64,000 bases of DNA from an uncultured bacterium (lineage in GTDB: Bacteria; Patescibacteriota; Saccharimonadia; Saccharimonadales; Saccharimonadaceae). Made by a program: the position numbers and the translations under genes. A model generated the notes under the pieces. That model saw nothing but the letters and a program-made list of their open reading frames with translations, was not told the DNA's origin and ran no database searches. The stretch is from assembly GCA_903899655.1 (NCBI GenBank), contig CAIUKF010000010.1:1-64000 (forward strand). Reading direction: 5' to 3'. The first letter of the stretch is position 1, and the number at the start of each line of letters is the position of its first letter. Positions 1 to 8,053 of the stretch are shown here, piece after piece.

Positions 1-59
1 AGCAATTGCATTGCAATTGCTCTCGCTTTTGGTAGGTTAGGGTTGATAGAATAGGCCAT
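1..59 (-). CDS. 5' end of a transposase- or HTH-type protein (partial, runs off the window)
   Basis: Reading leftward, an AAGGAG ribosome binding site (bases 68-73) precedes an ATG at 59, and the frame stays open to the window edge. The 19 visible residues begin MAYSINPNLPKARA, which resembles the start of helix-turn-helix integrase/transposase proteins that open with a short NPxLPKAR segment before the HTH. Only the start is visible, so the family call is an inference from a short stretch. The near-perfect palindrome at 1-21 (AGCAATTGCA, one base, TGCAATTGCT) lies inside this coding sequence. Bases 60-201 hold the upstream region shared with the next, divergent gene. Confidence 0.45.
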   Translation of the reverse strand, partial: MAYSINPNLPKARAIAMQL

Positions 60-201
60 AGCAGGTCTCCTTCTTTGTTTAGTTAGTACTTACAGTTTAG
101 GATACCTGCTTTTATGTTGCAAAGGTTGTGAGTTACTACGGCATGCTTGCAATTTAATAACTTTTATGCTTAAATAAGTATAAAGGTTAACAAAAACAAA
201 A

Positions 202-393
202 ATGTCATTACTAAAATATCTACAATTTCAAGAAATTGACTCGTCGCCAGACGACATTCCTGACGCGCACCGTCAACAGGATGATATTTTGTTGGATGAA
301 AAGTTTGACGAACAATCACTAGAAGAGTTTTGGGAACAAGTTGTTCAGGACATTCACAACGATCCTGACTGGTTTTCTTTTGCTGATGAATAA
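202..393 (+). CDS. Small acidic hypothetical protein
   Basis: The ORF encodes 63 residues rich in Asp and Glu, with a Trp-containing acidic C-terminus (EEFWEQ, DPDWFSF). I do not recognise a family. It has no membrane segment and no cysteines. An AT-rich -10-like TATAAA lies about 15 nt before the ATG with no clear ribosome binding site, and a strong hairpin terminator overlaps the stop codon, which supports a real short transcription unit. Its acidity would suit a binding or antagonist role, but nothing in the sequence shows this. Confidence 0.55.
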   Translation: MSLLKYLQFQEIDSSPDDIPDAHRQQDDILLDEKFDEQSLEEFWEQVVQDIHNDPDWFSFADE

Positions 394-425
394 TTCATCC
401 AGGGTTGGACCCTGGATGAATTATT
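389..425. terminator. Perfect 17-bp hairpin, probably a bidirectional terminator
   Basis: Bases 389-405 pair perfectly with 409-425 around a 3-nt loop. The outer part is A/T rich and the core is ATCCAGGGT/ACCCTGGAT. The hairpin overlaps the stop of the acidic small protein and sits before the promoter of the metallopeptidase gene. Confidence 0.75.
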
Positions 426-466
426 TGTATGTATTATATTACAAGTGTTACAAGTATAATTAATAT

Positions 467-844
467 ATGACTGATGTAGAATTTGATGTTTTGATTACGA
501 GGGCAATGAATGAATTGCCTCAAAAATATATTAAGGGTTTGGATAATGTGGCGATTGTAATGGCCGACGAGCCAACACTTGAACAACGCCAAAAAATAGG
601 TGTCGATGGTCAGCATCTATTGCTAGGTTTATACGAAGGTATTCCACTAACTCAACGTGGGGCAGGATATTCATTTGTTTTGCCTGATAAAATTACTTTA
701 TTCAAAAATTCACTTATTGCTTCAGTCAATAACGATGACGATTTATTTGAACAGATTAAACATACACTTTGGCATGAAATAGCCCATTACTATGGATTAA
801 ATCACGATAGAATGGATGAATTAACGAATCGTAATAAAAAATAG
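467..844 (+). CDS. Zincin-like metallopeptidase family protein
   Basis: This 125-residue protein carries HEIAHYYGLNHDRMDEL near residues 104-120, an HExxH zinc motif followed by GL and a third ligand region. That matches the small Zincin_1/DUF1025 metallopeptidases, whose usual length is about 110-130 residues. It has no signal peptide, so it should be cytosolic. TATAAT at 455-460 lies only 6 nt before the ATG and there is no ribosome binding site, so the mRNA is probably leaderless. The substrate is unknown. The family assignment is firm; actual proteolytic activity is inferred from the intact motif. Confidence 0.82.
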   Translation: MTDVEFDVLITRAMNELPQKYIKGLDNVAIVMADEPTLEQRQKIGVDGQHLLLGLYEGIPLTQRGAGYSFVLPDKITLFKNSLIASVNNDDDLFEQIKHTLWHEIAHYYGLNHDRMDELTNRNKK

Positions 845-901
845 ACTAGAAACAAATAATAACTCGCTTTTTATTTGTGATTGTTTTATATTAGTATCAT
901 C

Positions 902-1819
902 GTGAAAACGAAAACAAACAAAAAACGAAAGCTAATAAAGGCAGCTATAAAACGGACGCGTCATCATATTAAGATGGCGGTTGTTCCGCATCATAAAAAT
1001 GGTTATCGTCCGCATTTAATACGCGGCTATGGGTTAATAGCGTTAGCTTTTGTAGTAATTGGTATACAGTTAGGTTATAACGGAGCGACAACTGGTAATG
1101 TGCTGGGGATTCAGTCGGATATTACGATTAATGCTTTGCTTGACCAAACAAATCAGACCAGAGTGGACGCAGGTGTTTTGCCGTTGAAGCTAAATCCCCA
1201 GTTGAATCAAGCCGCTTATTTGAAGGCTCAGGATATGTTTGCCAAGCAATATTGGGACCATGTTGCACCTGACGGCACTCAACCTTGGAAATGGTTTGGT
1301 GATGCTGGTTATAATTACGATGAGGCGGGAGAGAATTTAGCTAAGGGATTTTCATCAACCGATGCAATGGTAACTGCCTGGTTAAATTCACCTGAACATA
1401 AGGCAAATTTATTGCGGGATAGTTATCAAGATGTTGGTTTTGCGGTAGTTAGTGGAAATTTGAATGGTGAACCAACACTACTAGTCGTGGCTTTGTATGG
1501 TAAGCCAGCCGCAGTAGCGGTAGCGACTGTAACTCAACAACCAACAACATCACTTGCAAATGTGTCAGCATCAAATGGGTATATTAATATCTTAACGCAG
1601 TTTGCAGTTGCGATTAAATCGATTACTCCTGCAGCGGTCGTTGGGTTAATATTTATATCCGGCGCAATTATAGTGGCCTTGTTAGCACATGCCTACAGAC
1701 GTAAATTACCCCGTCCTATTCGCTTATCTTGGCGCCGACACCATGGATTATATAAAGTTATGGTATTAATATCGTTTAGTATTATCGTGATTTTGATGTA
1801 CGGTGGCGGACAAATTTAA
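902..1819 (+). CDS. Membrane-anchored CAP (SCP/PR1) domain protein
   Basis: I chose the GTG at 902 rather than the upstream TTG at 881, because a TATATT -10 box (887-892) sits 9 nt before it. The protein (about 305 aa) has a very basic cytoplasmic N-terminus, one membrane segment (ALAFVVIGIQLGY), then a CAP domain with LNQTNQTR-like start, the YWDHVAPDGTQPW segment, AGENLAKGF and WLNSPEHKANLL. These are the conserved CAP histidine and glutamate positions. Two further membrane segments follow near the C-terminus. CAP proteins are secreted or surface proteins of varied function. In an epibiont this could be a host-contact protein, which is inference. Confidence 0.85.
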   Translation: MKTKTNKKRKLIKAAIKRTRHHIKMAVVPHHKNGYRPHLIRGYGLIALAFVVIGIQLGYNGATTGNVLGIQSDITINALLDQTNQTRVDAGVLPLKLNPQLNQAAYLKAQDMFAKQYWDHVAPDGTQPWKWFGDAGYNYDEAGENLAKGFSSTDAMVTAWLNSPEHKANLLRDSYQDVGFAVVSGNLNGEPTLLVVALYGKPAAVAVATVTQQPTTSLANVSASNGYINILTQFAVAIKSITPAAVVGLIFISGAIIVALLAHAYRRKLPRPIRLSWRRHHGLYKVMVLISFSIIVILMYGGGQI

Positions 1820-1820
1820 G

Positions 1821-1927
1821 TTAGCTATTGGAATATGGCTATTAGAATATGGCAGTGAGTCACAGTAGGTTAATTAGAAGATGGCAATTAGTTTCATGCT
1901 AATAGCCAATAGCTAAATTCCAATAGC
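1821..1927. repeat. R1 dispersed repeat: 14-nt units in direct and inverted orientation
   Basis: The spacer before rplU holds two direct units close to GGCTATTGGAATAT, then GGCAATTAG-like variants, and inverted copies (GCCAATAGC, ATTCCAATAGC). They can pair into a long imperfect hairpin. The same unit recurs at 7693, 9560, 16667, 23891, 30811 and 47352. The spacer ends with a TATAGT -10 box (about 1963) serving rplU. Confidence 0.85.
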
Positions 1928-2005
1928 GGCTGAAGCTATTGCTTCAGTCCATCACATCTGTTATAGTGGACAATTGATTAGTAAAAAGTAATAAGGAATT
2001 ATCAA

Positions 2006-2314
2006 ATGACAAAAGCAGTCGTTAAGATCGGTGGCAAACAATTTATTGTCGCCGAAAAAGAGACCCTACTGGTGGACCTCCTCCAGGAAGGCACAAAAGA
2101 GCTCACGCTTGATGCACTGTTGGTTATCGATGGCGATAAAACGCAGGTCGGCAAGCCAACCGTTAAGGGTGTTAAAGTAACCGCTAAGGTTATCGAAGAC
2201 CTCGTAAAAGGTGACAAAGTCCGCGTTATTCGCTACAAGGCTAAAAAACGTGTTCACAAAGAAAATGGGCACCGCCAAAAATACAGCAAGATTGAAATTA
2301 CTTCAATCAAATAA
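2006..2314 (+). CDS. rplU: Large ribosomal subunit protein bL21
   Basis: The 102-residue product begins MTKAVVKIGGKQF and contains the L21 signature region VRVIRYKAKKRVHKENGHRQKY near the C-terminus. It binds 23S rRNA in the large subunit. An AAGGA ribosome binding site lies about 9 nt before the ATG. A strong terminator follows directly, so rplU is monocistronic here. In most bacteria rplU is followed by rpmA; here rpmA lies about 36 kb away on the other strand. Confidence 0.96.
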   Translation: MTKAVVKIGGKQFIVAEKETLLVDLLQEGTKELTLDALLVIDGDKTQVGKPTVKGVKVTAKVIEDLVKGDKVRVIRYKAKKRVHKENGHRQKYSKIEITSIK

Positions 2315-2320
2315 CTGACT

Positions 2321-2352
2321 AAAATCCCCGCAAAATCTGCGGGGATTTTTTT
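2321..2352 (+). terminator. Rho-independent terminator of rplU
   Basis: A 12-bp stem (AAAATCCCCGCA, 2321-2332, with 2338-2349) has a 5-nt loop and is followed by a T run. Confidence 0.93.
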
Positions 2353-2399
2353 ATGTGCTCATGCTATAATGAATTCAAATAGAGAGGGAATATCAACAC

Positions 2400-3167
2400 G
2401 TGGCAACTGTAATTTCAGTGACTAATCAAAAGGGTGGCGTAGGCAAAACTACGACGGCTGTTAATCTGGCTTATTATTTGGCAAAATTTGGCAAAAAAAC
2501 TTTGTTGATTGATTTTGATCCTCAGGGTAATGCAACTAGTGGATTGGGTGTTGATAAGCAAGATCTAAAACTGACGATGTCCGAAGTGGCTCTTGAGCAA
2601 GCTACTCTGGACCAAATTATTGTGCCGACAGATTATAAAAACTTTTTTTTGGCACCTACTGTTCCTGGTTTGGCTAATGCCGAGGTACAACTTGCACAAG
2701 CCGATAGGCGTTTTTCGCGTTTAAAAAATGCCATTGAGGCTTGCACGGGTGAATTTGATGTAATTATTGTCGATAGCCCACCTAGTTTAAGCCTACTGAC
2801 CGTTAATGGGCTAGTGGCGGCTAAATATGTGTTATTACCGGTTCAGGCTGAATTTTATGCCCTAGAAGGCTTAGGACAGTTACTCGAGACTATGAAACTG
2901 GTGCGCAAAGGCATGAATCCGATGCTTGAACTGCTGGGCGTCTTGCCGACGATGATGGATACGAGGACGACTTTAAGCGGCCAGGTGCACGAAGAGATTA
3001 AAAAACATTTCCCTGGCAAGGTATTTGACACTGTTATTCCACGAAATATTCGTTTAGCTGAAGCACCAAGTCACGGTTTACCAATTGGTGCCTACGACAG
3101 GTTTTCAAAGGGCGCACGTGCCTATAAAGCGTTTTCAAAGGAGGTGATTAGTCGTGCCAGTATCTAA
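2400..3167 (+). CDS. parA: ParA/Soj chromosome-partitioning ATPase
   Basis: The 255-residue protein begins MATVISVTNQKGGVGKTTT, the deviant Walker A motif with the signature lysine (KGGVGKTT, residues 11-18). The Walker A' DPQGNAT and the Walker B-like VIIVDSPPS follow near residues 42 and 120. ParA forms ATP-dependent dimers on the nucleoid and works with ParB to segregate origins. The start is GTG, preceded by GAGGGA and by a TATAAT about 30 nt upstream. The gene overlaps parB by 14 nt. I did not see a TGTTTCACGTGAAACA-type parS site by eye. Confidence 0.95.
   Translation: MATVISVTNQKGGVGKTTTAVNLAYYLAKFGKKTLLIDFDPQGNATSGLGVDKQDLKLTMSEVALEQATLDQIIVPTDYKNFFLAPTVPGLANAEVQLAQADRRFSRLKNAIEACTGEFDVIIVDSPPSLSLLTVNGLVAAKYVLLPVQAEFYALEGLGQLLETMKLVRKGMNPMLELLGVLPTMMDTRTTLSGQVHEEIKKHFPGKVFDTVIPRNIRLAEAPSHGLPIGAYDRFSKGARAYKAFSKEVISRASI
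3138..3150 (+). promoter_or_regulatory. Extended Shine-Dalgarno for parB inside parA
   Basis: AAAGGAGGTGATT is complementary to nearly the whole anti-SD tail of bacterial 16S rRNA. It ends 3 nt before the parB GTG and lies within the last codons of parA, implying coupled and strong parB translation. Confidence 0.9.
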
Positions 3168-4056
3168 TAAAAGCCAAAAACATGGTTTAGGCCGTGGATT
3201 TGAATCATTAATTCCAACTGACTTGTTGGATGAGTCATTTGATCCAACAGCGTCGCAAGATCAAATGGTGAGTGAATTACGTAATATTAAAATTGACCAA
3301 ATAGTCATTGACCCTAATCAGCCGCGACGTCAATTTAGTCAGGAAGAACTGGATGAACTGGCGGATTCAATTGATGAACATGGTGTATTGCAGCCAATTA
3401 TTGTCACACCATATAAAGGTGGTTATCAAATTGTAGCTGGCGAGCGTCGATATAGGGCGTCTAAGCAGGCTGGGCTTGATAAAATACCTGCCCTAGTTAG
3501 GACTTTAACTGATCAACATAGATTAGAAATTTCATTGATTGAAAATTTACAACGTCAAGATTTGAATCCTATGGAAACAGCGACTGCCTATTTAAAATTG
3601 CGTGATCAATTTAATCTGACTATCGAGCAAATTGGTAAACGAGTTGGTAATCGTTCGATGAGTGCCGTCAGCAATAAATTGCGACTGTTGAAATTACCTG
3701 ATTTAGTCAAGGATGCACTGGTTAGTGGTAAGGTATCTGAAGGGCAGGCGAAGCCTTTGATTGGGCTAGATTTAGATATAATTGAAAAAGTTTTCCCAAA
3801 AATCGTCAAAGAAGAATGGACGGCGCGTAAAGTTGAACAATTTGTGGTTGATTTAAAAAAGAATCGTTTGGACCATGAAGTTGTTTCACCTAAAAAAATT
3901 GTCGAACAACCTTACAGAGCACAACTCAAACGCATCCAGAATCATTTGAAAGCAGATGTTAGAATCCAAACAAACACCAGGGGCGCTGGACAAATTACGA
4001 TTAAATTCAAAGACGAAAAAGAATTTGAACGTTTACAAGATTTATTAGGCAACTAA
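3154..4056 (+). CDS. parB: ParB/Spo0J chromosome-partitioning protein
   Basis: The 300-residue protein has the ParB nuclease-like/CTPase domain: PNQPRRQF near residue 52, then GYQIVAGERRYRASKQAG near residue 90, the GERR box that binds CTP. A helix-turn-helix region follows (residues about 140-180, with NLQRQDLNPMETA before it), and a C-terminal dimerisation segment. ParB loads at parS and slides as a clamp. Translation starts at GTG 3154 behind an exceptional ribosome binding site. It converges with lepB, overlapping by 4 nt at the stop codons. Confidence 0.95.
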   Translation: MPVSNKSQKHGLGRGFESLIPTDLLDESFDPTASQDQMVSELRNIKIDQIVIDPNQPRRQFSQEELDELADSIDEHGVLQPIIVTPYKGGYQIVAGERRYRASKQAGLDKIPALVRTLTDQHRLEISLIENLQRQDLNPMETATAYLKLRDQFNLTIEQIGKRVGNRSMSAVSNKLRLLKLPDLVKDALVSGKVSEGQAKPLIGLDLDIIEKVFPKIVKEEWTARKVEQFVVDLKKNRLDHEVVSPKKIVEQPYRAQLKRIQNHLKADVRIQTNTRGAGQITIKFKDEKEFERLQDLLGN

Positions 4057-4661
4057 AAAATTCGTATTTTGTCGAATGGGAAAATGCGAATGCCAACTGG
4101 TCCGACAACGTCATAAAGTGGAATTGTACCAAGTCCATTACGGGAATCAAACGAGTATTGTCCTTGACGGTGATCGCCTGATACGAATAATTCGTCGGCT
4201 GGCACAACCTCATCAATAACACCGCTAGTTGGACTACCGGGCTCACCATTATTGGCGTCATCCGGATTAAAACCGTTATTCGGGTATGGATGTTCATTGT
4301 TAAATACGGTATAGCTGCCGTCTTTTAGAACTACTCGTTCGCCCGGTAACCCAATGACTCGTTTTACGATAAATTCGTCACTAACCCCAGTTGTGAACAA
4401 AGGGTTTTTAAAAACAATAATTTGACCACGTTCGGGAATGTAGGTTTTATTCTGAAGTTGAGCCCAAGTAACTGCCAGTCGATTAACAATCAATCGATCA
4501 CCAGTATACATAGTTGTTTGCATGCTTGGTCCAACCACGCTAAAGCTACGAAAAACAAATGTGTTAATTAACAAAGTACCGATTGCGACACAAGCAACAA
4601 AAATAATGATGCCAATAACATCTTTGATTATGGGGTAGCGTCTGAAAAAATTTGAATCCAT
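4053..4661 (-). CDS. lepB: Signal peptidase I
   Basis: The 202-residue membrane protein has one N-terminal membrane segment (about residues 14-36), then GPSMQTTMYTGDRLIVNR with the catalytic Ser46, and FIVKRVIGLPGERV with the catalytic Lys100. The conserved SGDHRQGQYSFDSRNGLG box (usually SGDNR..S.DSR..G) follows. It removes signal peptides from secreted proteins. TATAGT on the minus strand (4673-4678) lies 11 nt before the ATG without a ribosome binding site, so the mRNA is probably leaderless. It diverges from the LCP gene and converges on parB. Confidence 0.95.
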   Translation of the reverse strand: MDSNFFRRYPIIKDVIGIIIFVACVAIGTLLINTFVFRSFSVVGPSMQTTMYTGDRLIVNRLAVTWAQLQNKTYIPERGQIIVFKNPLFTTGVSDEFIVKRVIGLPGERVVLKDGSYTVFNNEHPYPNNGFNPDDANNGEPGSPTSGVIDEVVPADELFVSGDHRQGQYSFDSRNGLGTIPLYDVVGPVGIRIFPFDKIRIF

Positions 4662-4765
4662 TACTACTGACTACTATACACTTTTTGTTAATATATGGAC
4701 AGAAAAACTTATGCATATCAAGGTTTTAATATGCTTATAAGTTAGGTATAGTAGTATAAGTATTT

Positions 4766-6403
4766 ATGAATAAGAAAAATGCCTCTACTGACGGTTTTAT
4801 CCCCAGAAGGTCTGGTGACCAACTGGGCTCTTTGCATGATAAAAGAAATAAGCGCTATGCTTTGACGGATATGTCAGAGAACAGGCCACTTCATACTAAC
4901 GGTGGCGACATTACTCGCCCAATTGGTGAGCCACAAGAAGGTCGTGGCTTGGGACGATCTGATATCGATGAGTCGCTTAATGATATTGATGACGATAAGG
5001 AACCGATTAAAAAACTCAGTCGTCGTCAACGACGTCGTCTAGCTGGTCAAGTTAAAAGACCAATTAGTCTAGCGCGACGTATTGTGAAGTGGTTAATAAT
5101 ACTGATTATTTTAGCGGCTTTGTCGGCCGGTGGCTATATGGCTTATAAGTTTTATAATGCTGGTAATAGCATTTTCCAAGGTAGCTTTCTTGATATTCTG
5201 AAAAATCAGGCGCTTAAACAGGATAGTAATGGACGGAGTAACTTTTTAATCCTTGGAACGTCCGAGGATGATAAAGGCCATGACGGGGCAAATTTGACTG
5301 ACTCAATGTTGGTCGTCAGTATTGATCAGACTAGTAAAAATGTATATATGTTTAGCGTGCCAAGGGATTTGTATGTCAAGTATGGTACGGCCTGTACGGC
5401 GGGTTACTCGGGTAAGATAAATGCGTACTTTAGCTGCGTGAACGATGGTACGACTGATGAGGCCGAACAAGATAGGTTAACTCAGACTCAAAAATTTGTT
5501 GGTAATATCTTTGGTATGGATATTCAGTACGGCGTTCATGTTAACCACACGGTTATTAAAGAGGCTGTTGATGCAGTTGGTGGAGTCGACGTTGATATTC
5601 AGGGAAGTAATGGTGACTCAGGTGTCTTAGACCGTAATTTTGACTGGCGCTGTAAATATACTTGTTATCTGGTGAAATACAACAACGGCGTGCATCATTT
5701 GGATGGTGAACATGCCCTTTATCTGTCGATGGCAAGGGGCGATGTGGCCCCTACATATGGTTTGGGCAATTCAAATTTTGATCGCGAAAAAAATCAGCAA
5801 AAGATTCTGATGGCATTAAAAGACAAAGCTATGACAACTGGTACTCTAACAAATTTGTCTTCAGTAATGAAATTAATCGATACTTTTGGCGCTAATCTAC
5901 GCACAAATATTCAGAAAGCCGAAATACGGACGATTGCACAGGTGGCTAGTGAAGTCAAAACAGCTGATATATTTATGTTAAGTCTTGTTGGTGTTGATAA
6001 TTCTGTTGTTACGACAGGCAATTACGCTGGTGCTAGCGTAGTTATGCCTTCGGCTGGAATTTATGATTATAGCGAGATTCAAAGCTTTATTAAAAAGAAT
6101 ATTACTAGTGATCCTGTAGTTAAGGAAGCAGCACCGATTGAGGTGTTAAATGGTACTGGTCAGACTGGATACGGACAAACGCAAGCAGACAAATTAACAG
6201 CAGCAGGGTATACGGTATTAAAGGTTGATAATGCGCCTGATGGAACTTACGACAAAGTTGAAATCTTTCAAATTGGAACAGGTAATGCCGCTACGGCTGC
6301 TAAATTGTCAAAGGCTTATAGCGTTACAATAAAGACAACTAAGCCGCCCGTCTTGGTTGCTGGTGATGTAAAATTTGTAATAATTTTTGGAGCCACTAGT
6401 TAG
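4766..6403 (+). CDS. LytR-CpsA-Psr (LCP) family cell-wall glycopolymer ligase with LytR_C domain
   Basis: This 545-residue protein has a long basic and acidic cytoplasmic N-terminus (about 100 residues), one membrane segment (about 107-125), then an LCP domain: FLILGTSEDD, DSMLVVSID, MFSVPRDLYV, the KINAYFS region and a VGGVDVDI segment, followed by GEHALYLSMARGD-F-RE-NQQKI with the conserved arginines. A C-terminal LytR_C domain includes IEVLNGTGQTGYG. LCP enzymes transfer lipid-linked polymers to peptidoglycan outside the membrane. Four cysteines in the extracytoplasmic domain (two in WRCKYTCYL) suggest disulfides. A TATAAG-like -10 sits 5 nt before the ATG. Confidence 0.9.
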   Translation: MNKKNASTDGFIPRRSGDQLGSLHDKRNKRYALTDMSENRPLHTNGGDITRPIGEPQEGRGLGRSDIDESLNDIDDDKEPIKKLSRRQRRRLAGQVKRPISLARRIVKWLIILIILAALSAGGYMAYKFYNAGNSIFQGSFLDILKNQALKQDSNGRSNFLILGTSEDDKGHDGANLTDSMLVVSIDQTSKNVYMFSVPRDLYVKYGTACTAGYSGKINAYFSCVNDGTTDEAEQDRLTQTQKFVGNIFGMDIQYGVHVNHTVIKEAVDAVGGVDVDIQGSNGDSGVLDRNFDWRCKYTCYLVKYNNGVHHLDGEHALYLSMARGDVAPTYGLGNSNFDREKNQQKILMALKDKAMTTGTLTNLSSVMKLIDTFGANLRTNIQKAEIRTIAQVASEVKTADIFMLSLVGVDNSVVTTGNYAGASVVMPSAGIYDYSEIQSFIKKNITSDPVVKEAAPIEVLNGTGQTGYGQTQADKLTAAGYTVLKVDNAPDGTYDKVEIFQIGTGNAATAAKLSKAYSVTIKTTKPPVLVAGDVKFVIIFGATS

Positions 6404-6438
6404 ACTGCGGGTCTAATCGTGTTATACTGGTAACAGAT

Positions 6439-7239
6439 ATGGAGTTTCTGAAAATTGTTAAAAGACGATCGTTCTTGAACGAAGCTGTATATATAGCTTT
6501 AAATGTGGCTTTAGCTGTTGGTTTAATGTTGTTAATCAGAACAACAGGATCGGTTTATCCGGCATTTGGATTAGTCCTGCTAAGTAAGTGGCGTATATTT
6601 GCCGTTCGTCCGCGTTTTTGGTTTGCTAATATCCAAACCAATATGGTTAGTTTTATCGTCAGCGTTAGTTATGTAATTTTCTTGTATACAACAGGGCTAA
6701 CTAACATGAGTGAAACTCAAATATTGATTCTCCAAAGTATTCTGGCAGTTTTGGATATTGCGTGGTTAGTACTATTAAAGCCACAATCAAAACGAATTTA
6801 TATTGTATTGCAAGCTGGTGTAGCGCTGTCTGTTGGTATTACCGCTATTTTTAGCGTGGCTTACGGCTGGATGTCATCGCCAGTTGTATTGTTGACTTGG
6901 CTGATCGGTTACGCTGTGTCTCGACATGTGTTGAATAATTATGACGATGAAAGTCATACACTATTTTTGAGTTTGGCCTGGGGCTTTGTACTAGCCGAGA
7001 TTGGATGGTTGGCATATCACTGGACGATTGCATACCAACTGCCAATTTTTAACAAGATACTATTGCCACAAGTTTCGATTATTACATTATGTTTTGGATT
7101 TTTGACATTCAAATCTTATGACTCATATTATCATCACAAAAAGATACGCTTTGTTGATATTATTCTGCCACTGATTTTTACGGTCAGTATTGTTGCAATG
7201 CTACTGCTTGCTTTTAATAATGTTACTACCGGCGTTTAA
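6439..7239 (+). CDS. Polytopic membrane protein of unknown function
   Basis: The 266-residue protein is almost entirely hydrophobic, with about seven predicted membrane helices separated by short charged loops (RRSF, RPRFWF, KPQSKR, NYDDES, YYHHKKIR). I recognise no family. TATACT (6423-6428) lies 10 nt before the ATG, with no ribosome binding site. The 3' end overlaps convergent prmC by 14 nt, which argues both ends are real. No neighbour suggests a role. Confidence 0.7.
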   Translation: MEFLKIVKRRSFLNEAVYIALNVALAVGLMLLIRTTGSVYPAFGLVLLSKWRIFAVRPRFWFANIQTNMVSFIVSVSYVIFLYTTGLTNMSETQILILQSILAVLDIAWLVLLKPQSKRIYIVLQAGVALSVGITAIFSVAYGWMSSPVVLLTWLIGYAVSRHVLNNYDDESHTLFLSLAWGFVLAEIGWLAYHWTIAYQLPIFNKILLPQVSIITLCFGFLTFKSYDSYYHHKKIRFVDIILPLIFTVSIVAMLLLAFNNVTTGV

Positions 7240-8053
7240 ATACTAATATATAGTTGATCTGTTGGTCGATTGTAAATGAATGCCGCTGAGCGTAATTTAT
7301 TAGGTCTTGATGTTGTTCGGGGTCAGCCTCGATGATCAGATAGCCTTCATTATGTATCTTTTTGCTGGCTTCAATTATTAATTTTTCGATTAACGCCTTG
7401 CCGTTATTGTCGGCAAATAGTGCTAACGCTGGCTCATAGTTAGTCTCGGGTGATCGTTCCCATAATTTATCGACATATGGTAAATTTGCGATGATAAAAT
7501 CAGGTCTAGCTTTATATTCTTTTAACAAGTCACTTTGTAGGATTGTTACATCGGCTGTAAGACTTTTTGCATTTCGAGTAGCAATTTCAAGTGCCTCAGT
7601 ACTAATATCAGTTAGTGTGACATTCAGGTTTGGGAATTCTAATTTAGCGGTAATACCTAGGCAACCGCTGCCGGTGCCAACGTCGAGTAGTTTGGCTATT
7701 GGAATATGGCTATTGGAATATGGCAATACAATACCTTTTAGGATAGTGATTATGTCTTCGGATTCGGGGCGGGGGATTAAGGTTGCTGGGGTAACTGCAA
7801 AATTTCGTCCGTAAAATTCTTTGTAACCTGTAATATAGGCAATTGGTATACGATTTAGACGCTTAACTAAGTATTCATTGGCGTTATTTAATTGTTGGTC
7901 GTCAATAATTTGTTCGGGGTGGGCATGTAAAAAGGTGCGGTCTTTTTCGAGCGCATAGGCCAAAATAACTTCGGCGTCCAGATGTGCACTAATTATTTCA
8001 GCTATTGATAGTTGGTTTGTTGCGTTGTTTAACCAATCTTTAATGGCTGGCAT
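7226..8053 (-). CDS. prmC: Release factor glutamine methyltransferase PrmC (HemK)
   Basis: The 275-residue protein has the N-terminal helical domain with [14 protein letters not shown] and TLIPRPESE, then SAM motif [12 protein letters not shown], and the NLPY substrate motif ([10 protein letters not shown]; usually NPPY). PrmC methylates the Gln of the GGQ motif of RF1 and RF2; the RF1 gene lies immediately upstream, with a 14-nt overlap, as is common. The linker before motif I ([11 protein letters not shown]) is encoded by two units of the R1 dispersed repeat, so it is longer than usual. Leu for Pro in NPPY is a small deviation. Confidence 0.93.
   Translation of the reverse strand: MPAIKDWLNNATNQLSIAEIISAHLDAEVILAYALEKDRTFLHAHPEQIIDDQQLNNANEYLVKRLNRIPIAYITGYKEFYGRNFAVTPATLIPRPESEDIITILKGIVLPYSNSHIPIAKLLDVGTGSGCLGITAKLEFPNLNVTLTDISTEALEIATRNAKSLTADVTILQSDLLKEYKARPDFIIANLPYVDKLWERSPETNYEPALALFADNNGKALIEKLIIEASKKIHNEGYLIIEADPEQHQDLINYAQRHSFTIDQQINYILVFKRR
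7693..7727 (-). repeat. R1 dispersed repeat inside the prmC coding sequence
   Basis: Two perfect tandem 14-nt units (GGCTATTGGAATAT on the + strand) plus a partial unit occur here. They are translated on the minus strand as part of the linker just before SAM motif I of PrmC. All other R1 copies in the window are intergenic. Confidence 0.85.

Noticed and set aside
2400-4056. A chromosome origin or parS site near parAB
   Set aside because: No TGTTTCACGTGAAACA-like site and no DnaA box cluster was seen by eye near parAB, and dnaA is absent.
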